Shown here: positions 1 to 9,825 of the stretch, in pieces | Layout: each line of letters starts with the position of its first letter | Position numbering within the stretch: the stretch's first letter is position 1 | Origin: Ladona fulva | Taxonomy: Eukaryota > Arthropoda > Insecta > Odonata > Libellulidae | Assembly: GCA_000376725.2 (NCBI GenBank) | Contig: KZ308312.1 | Coordinates: 2,989,294 to 3,053,293 of the forward strand | Reading direction: 5' to 3' | DNA: 64,000 nt | Translations under genes and position numbers: made by a program | The notes under the pieces: generated by a model | The model's input: the letters and a program-made list of their open reading frames with translations, nothing else | What the model was told of the DNA's origin: nothing | The model's database searches: none

Positions 1-1185
1 TGACGTAGACGTGGACAAGACTGAGACAAGAAAAAATGAATTTCATTTTTCATTATGTCGATCCTAAAGATAAGCGAAAAGTATTCCATTCATCAAGGTA
101 GAGTAACAGTGAGAGAAAATTGTAGAGGGAAAAATATAGGCGTGCAAAAGATGAATTATCAGGATAGTTGCTCAGTTCATGGGTCTGCGGTTATAACTGG
201 ACTATCCGTAGCACAGAGAAATACTCGTATTACGGTAAGACACCGACTTACGCGGGCTTGGAGTTACGCGGTTGTTAGTTTTCCTCATGCATTTCCTGCC
301 TCACGCATATGACAATGGCAAGCTTGACGAAAGGTCTCGGCAAAAAGGCTTACAAATGTTAGAAAAAATAGACGCCTACGAAGAACGTGTGATAACAACA
401 GAGCAAGGAAAAAACTGTAAGCGACAAAAAAAAGATTCTGCGTGGGGATAAATAATGCATCGTGTTTTCGGAAGAGTTTGTCAGAGCTTTTGAAACCGAC
501 TTCGAAATATTTTATTTATTATATTTTGTATAAATATGTAGTATCTGGAAGTACAGTTTTCATTAATTTTTTTCCCTCGAGTGTTTTTGTTAGTCCTTGG
601 TCCCAGTTAAACGAAATTCGATGTTTTTATATGCGATGTTGTATCCCGACTCACACACAGTCGATTTTTCGTCGGGCCCACCGATCGTGTAACCTCGGAG
701 TTCCACTACTGGCTCCGGACCGCTTTCGTGATGTTTTGTTTGTCTCTTTAGCAGTCAGTGTGCCGCGTGGCTTGCCATCGCTGCATCCCATCGATCGCCT
801 ATTCGCCGTGCAGACATTGTGCGGCCTCTGCACGCCTCTGATGAGGACGCTGCATTGCGTCTTGAACGGCCGTTCGATAGCGTCTATGCCGTCGATGACT
901 GACGCTGCAGGAAGAGACGAATGTCTTATGCGGTTTAGGAGCGATAATTTCCGATACAAAGCGCGGCGGAATGTAATGCGAGATTTATCGAATAATTCTT
1001 ACCTCTGAGGGAGTTCTATCAAATGAAGGGTGAGTTGTACTATTTCTTGATAATACTGTTCAGAATCGTCCCAACTTTTTGGCCGGAGGGTCACATTCGA
1101 AATGAAACGCGGGCGAATGAGGGGAATCAAATTAGACTGCCATTCTCTCAACAGGTATTCCGTATTTTGGTGCAATCATTTTCGT
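1..1185. other. No recognised gene
   Basis: Plain AT-rich sequence with normal CpG frequency. A 188-codon open frame at 442-1008 on the plus strand and a 102-codon frame opposite it at 651-959 both exist, but neither has a recognisable motif, plausible splice context or domain. I treat them as chance frames in locally GC-rich DNA. Confidence 0.5.
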
Positions 1186-1272
1186 CACCTGGCCGGAAAG
1201 TGGTAGACATGGGTTCGAGTGCCAGTCATGTGGCTATTTTTCACACTTATTCCTTGGGATTCAGCCACCCGG
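1186..1272 (+). mobile_element. tRNA-derived SINE fragment, family S2
   Basis: Carries the block CCGGAAAGTGGTAGAC, then a Pol III B-box-like GGTTCGAGTGCC, a short link CAGTCATGTGGCTA and the tail TTTTTCACACTTATTCCTTGGGATTCAGCC. The same order recurs at 19.32 kb, 35.9 kb (minus), 56.35 kb and the right edge of the window (minus), which defines a dispersed family. The 5' part of the tRNA-like head, including any A box, is missing here, so this is a 5'-truncated copy. The B box differs from the other copies by one base (GTGCC instead of GTCCC). Confidence 0.7.
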
Positions 1273-1344
1273 CTTTACCGCACAAAGTAAATAAACCTTT
1301 CATCTATCCTTGTCTACTGTGTAAAGTATTCAGCATGGAAAAGG

Positions 1345-1420
1345 GGCTCCCGGATAACCAAGTGGGCAACGCGTTAGACGTCGGTGAAAGCGGTCCGGGG
1401 TTCGATTTCCGGTGGGGGCC
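1345..1420 (+). repeat. tRNA-like element, copy 1 of a tandem pair
   Basis: A 76-nt tRNA-like sequence. The ends GGCTCCC and GGGGGCC can pair over seven positions with one G-T. An A-box-like stretch (TAACCAAGTGGGC) and a B box (GGTTCGATTTCC) lie at roughly tRNA spacing. The T-stem pairs imperfectly and no clean anticodon loop is visible, so it is more likely a tRNA pseudogene or SINE head than a working tRNA. The overall look is closest to serine or leucine tRNA. A second copy lies 186 bp downstream on the same strand. Confidence 0.5.
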
Positions 1421-1530
1421 CAAATGAAATTTTAAGGATTATATATTTAATTCTGTACGTCGAAAAATCAGTTTGCGCTACGTAGTGAAGGTACATACCC
1501 TACTATAGATTCATAAGACTGTCTAAATGG

Positions 1531-1606
1531 GGCTCCTGGATAGCCAAGAGGGCTGCGCGTTCGACTTCGGTGAATGCGGTCCTTGGTTCGATTCCCGGTG
1601 GGGGCC
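1531..1606 (+). repeat. tRNA-like element, copy 2 of a tandem pair
   Basis: Same length (76 nt) and layout as the copy at 1345-1420: ends GGCTCCT and GGGGGCC pair over seven positions with two G-T pairs, A-box-like TAGCCAAGAGGGC, B box GGTTCGATTCCC. It differs from copy 1 at a modest number of positions, yet acceptor pairing is kept in both. The T-stem again contains a mismatch. Either a short tandem duplication of a SINE head or decayed tRNA genes. Confidence 0.5.
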
Positions 1607-1886
1607 AACGTGCGAAATGAGCCAAGCTGAGGAAGCACTTTTAACAATACTGATACTACTATTAGCAAATTGCTCTCTTATGAATGTTGTTTTATATGGA
1701 TTGTAAACTTTGATAGAAAGAGGAAAATTAGCTAGAAAGTTTTGAAGTGTGGTTACGGAGGAAAGTGGAGAGAGTGGAATAGATGTTTTAACGAGGAATA
1801 GTAAGTTTTAAGGAAAATTGGAGAAAAGTGATCCATAATGACCGCATTAGAAAAAAGCAATGTGGATTGGATACAACAAATAACAG

Positions 1887-2090
1887 GTTGATGAACAGTC
1901 GCTCGTGGAGAGAAAGATTCTGGGAAATCGAGGTAAGGGTAGAAGAAAATTTGATATGCTTACAAGCCTGGAAGTCGTCAACAGATAAAAGAGCTTACAC
2001 ATTATAGAGATGTTGGAGAGGAACGTTCGTCTGAAAACTGCTCCGGGGTACTTTCGCTCAGAGAGAACATGTGATACAAGATGCCAAGGT
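1887..2090 (+). pseudogene. Non-LTR retrotransposon RT C-terminal relic
   Basis: Translating from 1887 gives VDEQSLVERKILGNRGKGRR, then KFDMLTSLEVVNR and an in-frame stop. After the stop the frame resumes with LHIIEMLERNVRLKTAPGYF. The pattern of LVEGKI, G-K-R-G-R-G-R-R and a following leucine-rich stretch is typical of the region after the reverse transcriptase domain in several non-LTR retrotransposons. The internal stop and the absence of upstream RT motifs show a dead, 5'-truncated copy. Clade assignment is uncertain. Confidence 0.5.
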
Positions 2091-2173
2091 AAATAAAAGT
2101 AATTTGGATCAGGCTCAAACTCTTATCTTATATCTTTATATCCCCTGTACCAATTACTCTATCGAGCCAGTAT

Positions 2174-2322
2174 GTTCTGGCTCGATAGTTTAATTGGTTA
2201 AAGCATCTGCCCGGAAAGCGGTAGATTCCAGGTTCGATTCCTGGTTCTTTCAGGCTTTTTTGATGACCGTTCTCCCGTGGGATTTTTCCTAGATGCACTC
2301 CTTCACGTGCTAAGTTACATCT
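2174..2322 (+). mobile_element. tRNA-derived SINE, family S1, near full length
   Basis: The best copy of family S1. It has an A-box-like TAGTTTAATTGGTTAAAGC at about 2186-2204 and a B box GGTTCGATTCC at 2231-2241. A tail follows, reading CAGGCTTTTTTGATGACCG, then TGGGATTTTTCCTAG, then TGCACTCCTTCACGTGCTAAGTTAC. The same tail occurs at 5.39 and 9.75 kb. The 5' end of the head forms a perfect 11-bp inverted repeat with the flank (2159-2169 and 2178-2188). Confidence 0.75.
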
Positions 2323-2858
2323 ACTCTTTTCCTTATCACAATCATTTATTTTAATATACGTGTGATTGATTCTTCTACGATTTCCTTGCTTAAGTTTTTT
2401 TAGACTTTGAGAAAAGCTCCTAATAGCCGCTGTTTGCGAGCTAGCTAACCGTTGAAGAATTGCAGGGTTACCAGCAGGGGTTAGGGTCTCAGTGGTCGCG
2501 CTTTGCAAGTATTGTTCTCAATAGTCGAGTGAGATGCTGATATTTAATTTATTATTCCAACAATGGGATTTAGATGTTGTAAGGACAGTAATAATTATGG
2601 TTTAGTAGTTGTAATGAATAGTCATTAATTGTAATTGTTAATTACCACAGTCTACTTTTATATACTCTGGAAGTTCATGTTTTTAGTGAAGAATACATAA
2701 CAAGAATAGAGCCGTCTGAGTTCCGTGTGTCAAAACATTTCCTCGCGTGCTTTAATTCGATCCTTCCTCTATTGCGATTTTGTGGAAATCTCAATATGTC
2801 TCTATATCAACGTAAAATATTCATCCTTCAACTAAAATGAATAGTATGATATCCCGAT

Positions 2859-2932
2859 TATATATATATATATATATATANNNNNNNNNNNNNNNNNNNN
2901 NNNNNNNNNNNNNNNNNNNNNTATATATATAT
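2859..2932. repeat. (TA)n microsatellite containing an assembly gap
   Basis: TA dinucleotide repeats run from 2859 to 2880 and from 2922 to about 2932, separated by 41 N (2881-2921). The gap is an unresolved microsatellite; its true length is unknown. A minus-strand open frame spanning it is an artefact of the N run. Confidence 0.97.
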
Positions 2933-2939
2933 AGCTAAT

Positions 2940-5027
2940 GTTTCTTAAGAAAACGAATTGCAATTCCCACTGGAAAATTCTAGGAAATACTATCACAAAG
3001 CGGTGATTATTCACGGTCACGCTTTCCAGAAACAGAAGTGCAAATAAATCAGCGAGTTGGACGATAAGTTACTTTCTCACTCCTAGATATGCGCCAACTG
3101 GCATTTTGTTGAATGTGTTTTCGTGTCATCCCAAATATTTTCGTACGCAATCTTTTTGAAAAAGTATTCCACGAAAGAATCAGTTGTTTCGCGTCGTCTT
3201 CTATGGCTTCCTTAATGGCGTGCTACAAATAACCTATTGCAAAATGCAAGAGTATCATTTAGCCTCTAATTTCAACTTATGAATACGCAGTATAATAATA
3301 ATAACTTCTATAATTGATACGGGAAGGTAATCTAATTAATGGATATTATTTACACTATTACATTCCTTTTAATAAATATTATCTACATTAATTAAGGATA
3401 AACACGCACGACCATTCCCTAACAGGAAAATTCCAACTAGCCGGGATTCTCCGTGGCCGGTATGAAAGGGTTTTTATCATTATACGGTGTTTGTCGACAA
3501 ATTCCTTTAACATTTCAGCAATTTCGGCATTTATTTCTTACTAGTGCCTACTGAATCAATGGAGGTTTGGCAAGTTAGGCGTTAGAATTTATGAAAATCA
3601 TTTTGCTATGTTAGTTGATCGCAAAATAGAATTTCGCCGTCGGAATAATTCCATCCTCGCCATTCCTGGTATTTCCAAGATAATTAAAATTTCACAAGGC
3701 TTTCGTTCCTATCTCTCTCGATAAACTGGATTCTGGAAAATTTCCGCCTACTCCGCCCATGATATTAATCTGCGCCTGACTAATGGGTACCTCTTCCTGC
3801 GAATCTAGTCGTTTCTCTTAACCGCCATTCTCTCATACGTTTACTTGTCGCCGCCCACACCTCTTTCGCTCTTCCTTCAACATCGGCTTACCACGTTGAC
3901 CTTTACGTAATGTTACCATAACCTTCCAAACTTTTGGAAGTTAGGGATAAATTTCACCCGAGTGTATCTATGTATTTATTTGTACATGAGATAGTATCTT
4001 AAATGTCATGATAAAGGTGTAGCTGTACCCGTTCTTTCAGTAAGCGTTCTTTCATTCTGTACCCCCCTCTCAAATGTTTGCTCTCTGAAGGAACAAGGAA
4101 AGGTCGAACTTTTACGAACCACAATATTTATTGCAAGACGACCGTGGTTTCAAAACATGGACTTTACGGACAAAGTGATGTAAAGGTTGTTTTCTTCTAA
4201 ACAAAGCACTGATTATTGGAATGTTGACTACTTTAATCTCTTTGTGATTATTTGATGTGTTAAATTGTGATTTTTTCTGCTCCCCCTGCTGTATCTTGAT
4301 GAATATAATTTATATCCATTTCTCAAAGCTAGGGCGAACCACCTCACTCCTACCATTTCGTAAGTCTCATTCCGTCTTCAGTAAGTAAGTAAGTAACTCA
4401 GTAAATTGCATTATTTCAGTATATTGTGAGCCTTAACATTCCCTTGCAAGATTACTCAACCAGGTGAAACAACAAAGAATTGCAAAATATTTATTTGAGG
4501 TTTGTAGTCTGTATAGTATACGTTCTAGCTAAATCAATCTGCAAATTTTCAGCATTTCGCGACCAGGAATATTCCGCTTGATTAGTTCTTGGTCCGATTT
4601 GGATCACTCGTGTGCGCTGCAGCGTTACATACGACTCACCCATGAATAATTGACCGGAAAATAGCGGTCTCTTCGAGCCCGTATGCGGGTCGCCAAATTT
4701 CTAGGAATTGCTTTTCGGGTTAACAGTTAGCCAAATTCGCAGAAGGGCGCTTTATAAGAAAAACGGGCATTGTAATTCACGGTAGATTTTCTGTAGTTTC
4801 ACTTCAAACATTATCAACGGAATAAAATCTATGGAGGCGGCTGAGATGTTGTGGAAATCCATGATAGAGGAAGGACACTTTTCTACACTTTTGTGTGTTA
4901 TCCTTCCTTTCTTTATTATCTATCTATGAGGGAAAAGATGTTTGGTTAAATTGGCAAATTTGCTTCCCATCGCAATTATTTCCATAAAGAAAATCTTGAA
5001 AGATAAAAGTTACACTTTCAATGAATT
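2940..5027. other. No recognised gene; small (GTAA)4 repeat
   Basis: Apart from a short (GTAA)4 tract at 4381-4396 I see no coding, RNA or transposon signature in these 2 kb. Confidence 0.5.
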
Positions 5028-5230
5028 TTAATTTCTGGTCGTTGAGATTGGCTCAAAACGTGACTTAATAAAGTGTTGTTTCCAGCTACAATTTTCTTCA
5101 AAATAGATTCCTAGATATTTAATGTGCCTAACCAGCTCTATTCGGGTACAATCTGCACAGGAAATCAAATTATCATTAAAACATTTCGTACACCTGTAAT
5201 ATAAGTAGTTTTGTCCAGCGATCCCATTTC
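5028..5230 (-). pseudogene. Non-LTR retrotransposon RT fragment
   Basis: On the minus strand the peptide RHIKYLGIYFEENCSWKQH corresponds to the conserved KYLG segment with F-x-x-N/S-W/L-x-x-H of non-LTR reverse transcriptases. It is also similar to QYKYLGVVFSSNLSFKTH in the better-preserved copy near 15.6-16.4 kb, but the sequences are too different for the same subfamily. The frame has no RT catalytic motif, so this is a short relic. A family S1 SINE abuts its upstream side. Confidence 0.6.
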
Positions 5231-5255
5231 TTAGACTAAATAATACATACTTACC

Positions 5256-5365
5256 CAACGAGTAACGGACATGATAAAAGTCTGACGGAATCGGGAGTCA
5301 AACCCGGGTCTCCCAATTGCCGGTTGGTTGCTCTATCCATTGAGCTATCCCACCAGAACATTTCT
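5256..5365 (-). mobile_element. tRNA-derived SINE, family S1, minus strand
   Basis: Read on the minus strand: an A-box-like GATAGCTCAATGGATAGAGC, a B-box-like GGGTTTGACTCCC (the normal GGTTCGA has become GGTTTGA), then CAGACTTTTATCATGTCCG, the start of the S1 tail. The tail stops soon after. On the other side, about 25 bp further right, a second S1 tail starts in the opposite direction (5390), so the locus is a head-to-head inverted pair. Confidence 0.75.
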
Positions 5366-5389
5366 CCATGTAGTTTGGAAGACTTGTAG

Positions 5390-5456
5390 AGACTTTTTTC
5401 ATGTCCGTTTCTCCTTGGGAATTTTCCTAGGTGCACGCCTTATCGTGTCAAGTTAC
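5390..5456 (+). mobile_element. S1 SINE tail, plus strand
   Basis: Carries GACTTTTTTCATGTCCG, then TTGGGAATTTTCCTAGGTGC and a TCGTGTCAAGTTACC end. This is the S1 tail without its own tRNA head, oriented away from the minus-strand head at 5256-5365. The same odd arrangement recurs at 9.54-9.83 kb. Confidence 0.7.
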
Positions 5457-5459
5457 CAA

Positions 5460-7885
5460 AACCCTTTTCCTTGTGTAACACATGTTTAGTTTTTGCTCTC
5501 AACGACATCAATTCGTAGAAAACCAATAATTTAGCTTATTTAAGTAATTTTGCATTTGCCGATATGATACATTTCAATTACTCGCCGCATAACTAAGTCA
5601 CATAATTCGATGTAACGTTACTAATACGCGATAAAGTTATAATTTTTCACCCAGGTAAGTAACTATTTACGTATGTCATGAGTTTTTAATCCGATTTATC
5701 CTCTCTAACTGTGAAAAAACCTTAGTAGCTGGGTAGTGTTTTTGCGACGCATTTGTCCGTTAGTAATTATGTATTAGCTTTATGTATTACGTATCACACC
5801 GATTGAAACTTGAAGGTTACATCGAAACCATGAGATTTAATCTAGAACTAAACGTGTATTTGGTTCGTTCAACCTAAACTAAACAATGCGATTTGATGTT
5901 TTCAAAATATACAAAACATCCACTCCAGTGGAGTCCTAAAGTCCATCGTAGTGATTATTCTTATCGTATCGAGCGATGTGTTTGATTAAAGAGCCCCTCT
6001 TGGCAGCTATTATGACGAAAATTATGTTAGCAATTCACGTGCTTATTCGTTGGACGTGGTGGGTGTTTTCTTCCTTCGACGATCTGGTGTGAATTTCTCA
6101 AAGTCAGCTAATCGTGCCGTCAAAAATTAAGGCAAAAATTTCGTGCCAAATTCTGCCATTATTTGTTCAATGTACCCTTGCTGTTTGACATTGCATCGGG
6201 TGGCGGCGACATATATTACATTTATCATTATCTCCATAATTATAATGGATTTAGGAACATATCAAATTATAAATACAGTAGATGTTCTTAGATTGCGTTT
6301 GCTTTCATGAGTTTCATAGTTGTAGTTTAGTAAATAATCAAATTCTCGAAAGTTTTCAACACATTCTATGGTAGAAATATACTAAAATGTAGTAGCTGGA
6401 TGTCAAATTAAACTTCTTAATCAATCACATTCGTCTTTATAATCATTCGTTTTGATTTTGAATATTTCAATTTTATTAGATCGATTACTTTTATTTTCTG
6501 ATTCTTGATTTAGTCCAAGGGTTTTATACTAAATCATAACCATATCTACGTATTCATCTTCTTCTTAGTTATTTATTTCAAATACATATACATGGATTGA
6601 AATAACTTCTGTATTCCTCATTCTGTACATAGACTCAGTTCATAGATATGTCCATAATAACAACTGGCATATGTCGTTATGGGAACGGTTTATCGAATAC
6701 GCAAATTCTTACGAAGTTTCGAATTTTTTTGAACGTTTTCGTGGTTTCGAATCGTAACAGTATTCGTCAATGGAAATCAAAAAGGTCAATTAAACTTTCT
6801 TTCGTATCATTCCCAATTCCTTAAAACCATTACTCATTGTTTGATTTCGCAAAAGAAAAATGTGTGTAGTTGAAACGAAAAAAAGCTGTATATTTATTTC
6901 GTACAGAAGTAACTAACAATGGATTGATGACTGCATTAACGGTGGTGATTATTGTAATTGATTACGTTACACGGAGCGAGAATCCATACTCCAAACGCGT
7001 GAAGAAAACGATTTCAACGATCATAAGGTACAAGGTTCAATCTAATCAGTGCGTTATTCGAGGTTGATTAGCGGAGTCAATATCGGTGAGGGTATCATTT
7101 CCGCACTTTCGCGGATATTGCGCAGTTTGGATGCGTCGAAGATCATCGGAAAGTTCTACAATAGAAACCCGAATTAACGTCCTCAACGTCGCCAATGATA
7201 TTATCTCTCAACGTGATTGAATAGAGGTTTCAAATGTTTGATCGTGATTAAATTGTTTACTTCACTCCCGAAACTTTTCTCTTTCATTCTAACGACCTTC
7301 GGACTTTCCAAAGACGGAGTTTCATTCTTAAAATACTTGAGCTAGGAAGTTTATCTTTCTCTGGCTCATTCACCCAAAGCCAACTGTTCTACGTTTCCAA
7401 CGGTTTACGTGGGCATCAACTTAGAGTGAGAGCCTTCTATATCGTTAGCTTCGGAAAAATTCGAATTCATATACAAGATAAAACTCGGCGAAACTGAAAG
7501 CTTTTCAGATTTCCGCAAATTCGATAAAATCCTCGAAATCCGATAATGTCTCGTAAAGTGTGGTGCGTACATGAAGTCTACATGTAACGTATACATATCC
7601 TAATGAAACGATAGTATATCTCAGAAGTATATTAAGTATAACTAAATCCTATGATACTCATAAGTACCATGTAACATACCTAAATCTCACATACAGTCTG
7701 AGAATCGAAACGAAAACCGAAACCTTATACTCACATGTATGTACCATGAGGCATACCTAAATCTCACAGCCTGGGAATCGAACGTAAACCGAAAAATTCG
7801 GTTATTCTTGCTGGAGTGAAAACCGAACCGGGAATATTGAAACTGGTGAACTTGAACCGTAACCAAAAACCATTATTTATTCCGT
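5460..7885. other. No recognised gene
   Basis: AT-rich intergenic DNA with ordinary CpG frequency. The only open frames are 60-65 codons long without recognisable motifs. At 7.64-7.86 kb short related phrases recur (TAAATCTCACA, GGGAATCGAA, GAAACCGAAAC and variants), suggesting a decayed low-complexity repeat. A similar phrase occurs at 8.67-8.75 kb. Confidence 0.4.
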
Positions 7886-8562
7886 TTAGATTTTAGATTT
7901 AGATTAATTCCCCGCAAGCCGCCAGTGGCGCATGGCAGGGGGTGTAGCAACACCAAAGACCTAACGTAATACATCGTGTTCGTATCTATAATGCTCTGCG
8001 GAAAGAATGATCAGAAGTAACAATCTGTTTTAGCGATTTCTTCCTTGTAACGCTTGGTCTTCATCTCTCGGAGATCGCGCTCGTTGTTTACCGGAATAAC
8101 TATGTCTTCCACTTCTAAAAATTCTGAATCGATGAATTTGTCGCAAAGCTTTCGTCGATAATCTGATCTTCTCTCCTGGAGCGAATTCCACCCGAGGGAT
8201 TTTATCATAGCCGTAACGCTACTGTCGAACCTGAAGTTTCCACTGACGAAACAAGCTGCTATGCGTTGGACTATCTCTAAATCTGAATCTAACCGTACTT
8301 CATGTGGATCCCAAACCGCGCAGCAGTATTCGATACTAGTCCGAATGAGGGAAAACTAAGAAATTTCTTTGACTTTTGATGAACATCCTCTCAGGGTTCT
8401 ACTTGTCAATCTCTGTATTCTATTTGCCTTTCCTATAATATCACTAATATGTTCTTTGAACAATAAAATACTGCCGTTCCGGTTTTTGATTCCTAATAAC
8501 GTGCATTTTCTTAAATTTAATTGAAGAAAGGTCTTCTGAGCAGGTGAAACTTTGACTTGCAA
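7885..8562 (-). pseudogene. Non-LTR (CR1/Jockey-like) retrotransposon 3' end, decayed
   Basis: Read on the minus strand: a broken RT C-terminal region (8011-8562), then a short 3' UTR ending in a TCTAAA-type tandem tail at 7885-7915. The middle segment reads EYCCAVWDPHEVRL, and the end reads MIKSLGWNSLQERRSDYRRK and NNERDLREMKTKRYKEEIAK. The copy at 15.6-16.4 kb has the same phrases (FCCAVWNPHEKGL, MIKSLGWNSLEDRR, SERDFRDQTSKKFREILA), so the two are members of one family. Frame breaks at about 8209-8355 show it is dead. Confidence 0.85.
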
Positions 8563-9540
8563 CTAACTTATTGCCAAATTCTTATCCCAAAATCAGTGTA
8601 ATGTAATAAATATTACGAAAGCTAGAAATAATAAAACAAACTTTCAGAGGGATTCAGATATCATTGCTATAGTCGAAACGAAAAATTTTGGTTAGAATCG
8701 GTTCGACGTTGGTGGAAGGAGCGAAACCGGAACTGAACCGATATTTCTATTTTTCGTCAAACCAGAGAGAGAACCGGGACGAAATATATACGGTTCGATG
8801 CCCTGGTTACGGCACGCCAATTGGAAAGCGCTTCCTTATGGAATGTTTCGTTATATTTTTCGTCCTCTACTGATTTCAATGATCGATATTGAAGCCTTTC
8901 GAAAACAATCGATTTTGCTCCTCTGCAGAACAGATGTATAGAAATGAGCATTTACTATGATCAATGAATTCCTCTTCCGAAGGACTTTTAACACAGTTGT
9001 CTTTTCTTAAACGTTCATCAAGGCGGACTCACTAAAAATAAGACGCAGTTCTCTTACTTTGACAGCATTTGTCCGATTCTTCGAAATGAGCAAATTGTGA
9101 TGTTATGAGCAAAGTCGCAAGTATAAGAAATTAATGAAACCAAGCTTTCCTATTAGGAATAGTGGGTCTTATGTTTTCCTGCAATTTTATAGAATTTCAG
9201 GGTACATCTTCTCAGATGTATTTCTATTTAGATTTCTCAGGTAGTAGATCTTTAGAAAATTATTGAAAAAGAATCTGCGGTATCCACGCCATGTTTCGGA
9301 AAGTATATCTATACGGACAAAATCTTTCGTTCCTTTCAATAAGTGGTACATGATAGGAATGGGTCAATTGATGTAGAATTCTACTTAGAATGCTGATTTT
9401 TTAAGTTTCATTGACAAATATTCGCCTTAAACCCGATTCTGTAAATATAAAAACACACCCCTCGTGATTCATACACGCTTTTTTCTAAGTTAATGAAATA
9501 TGTAGGTTCCACTGATTTCAAGCTGGTTTTTATTTCCTAA
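8563..9540. other. No recognised gene
   Basis: Nothing supportable in this stretch beyond short chance frames on both strands around 8.69-8.95 kb. Confidence 0.4.
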
Positions 9541-9751
9541 GGAATAATGGACTTGAAAAAAGGCTGACGGGACCGAGAATCGAACCCGGGTCCTCCTGGA
9601 AAAATCCCAAAGAAGATTGGCCTTAAAAGAAGTCTGACGGGACCGGGAATCGAACCCGGGTCTCCTAAGGAAAAATCCCAAAGAATAATAGACTTGAAAA
9701 AAGGCTGACGGGACCGTGAATCGAGCCCGGGTCTCCCAGGTTCCTCCTCCC
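9541..9751 (-). repeat. Triplicated S1 SINE B-box/tail module
   Basis: Three copies of one module lie in tandem with a period of 70-71 bp; the marker CTGACGGG starts at 9564, 9634 and 9705. Each module carries, on the minus strand, a B box (GGTTCGATTC; in the third copy GGCTCGATTC) and the S1 tail start CAG(A/C)CTT...AAG, followed by TTTGGGATTTTTCC. The A box is absent from all three. The two minus-strand open frames here (63 and 88 codons) are translations of this repeat and are not genes. Confidence 0.85.
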
Positions 9752-9825
9752 AGACTTTTTTCAAGTCCATTCTTCCTTGGGACTTTTCCTGGGTGCGCAC
9801 CATCTTGCGCTAGATCACCCTTACC
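9752..9825 (+). mobile_element. S1 SINE tail, plus strand
   Basis: CAGACTTTTTTCAAGTCC, TTGGGACTTTTCCTGGGTGC and TTGCGCTAGATCACC match the S1 tail at 2.26 and 5.39 kb. It faces away from the minus-strand modules to its left, the same head-to-head layout as at 5.26-5.46 kb. Confidence 0.75.

Noticed and set aside
442..1008. 188-codon open frame
   Set aside because: No motif, an opposing 102-codon frame, and no gene-like context.
1345..1606. Functional tRNA genes
   Set aside because: T-stem mismatches, an extra base before the 3' acceptor strand and no clear anticodon loop.
2832..3020. 62-codon minus-strand frame
   Set aside because: It reads through 41 N and a TA microsatellite.
9490..9803. 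Two minus-strand open frames (63 and 88 codons) with repeated GFDSRSRQ-like phrases
   Set aside because: The repeated peptide is the translation of the triplicated SINE B-box module.
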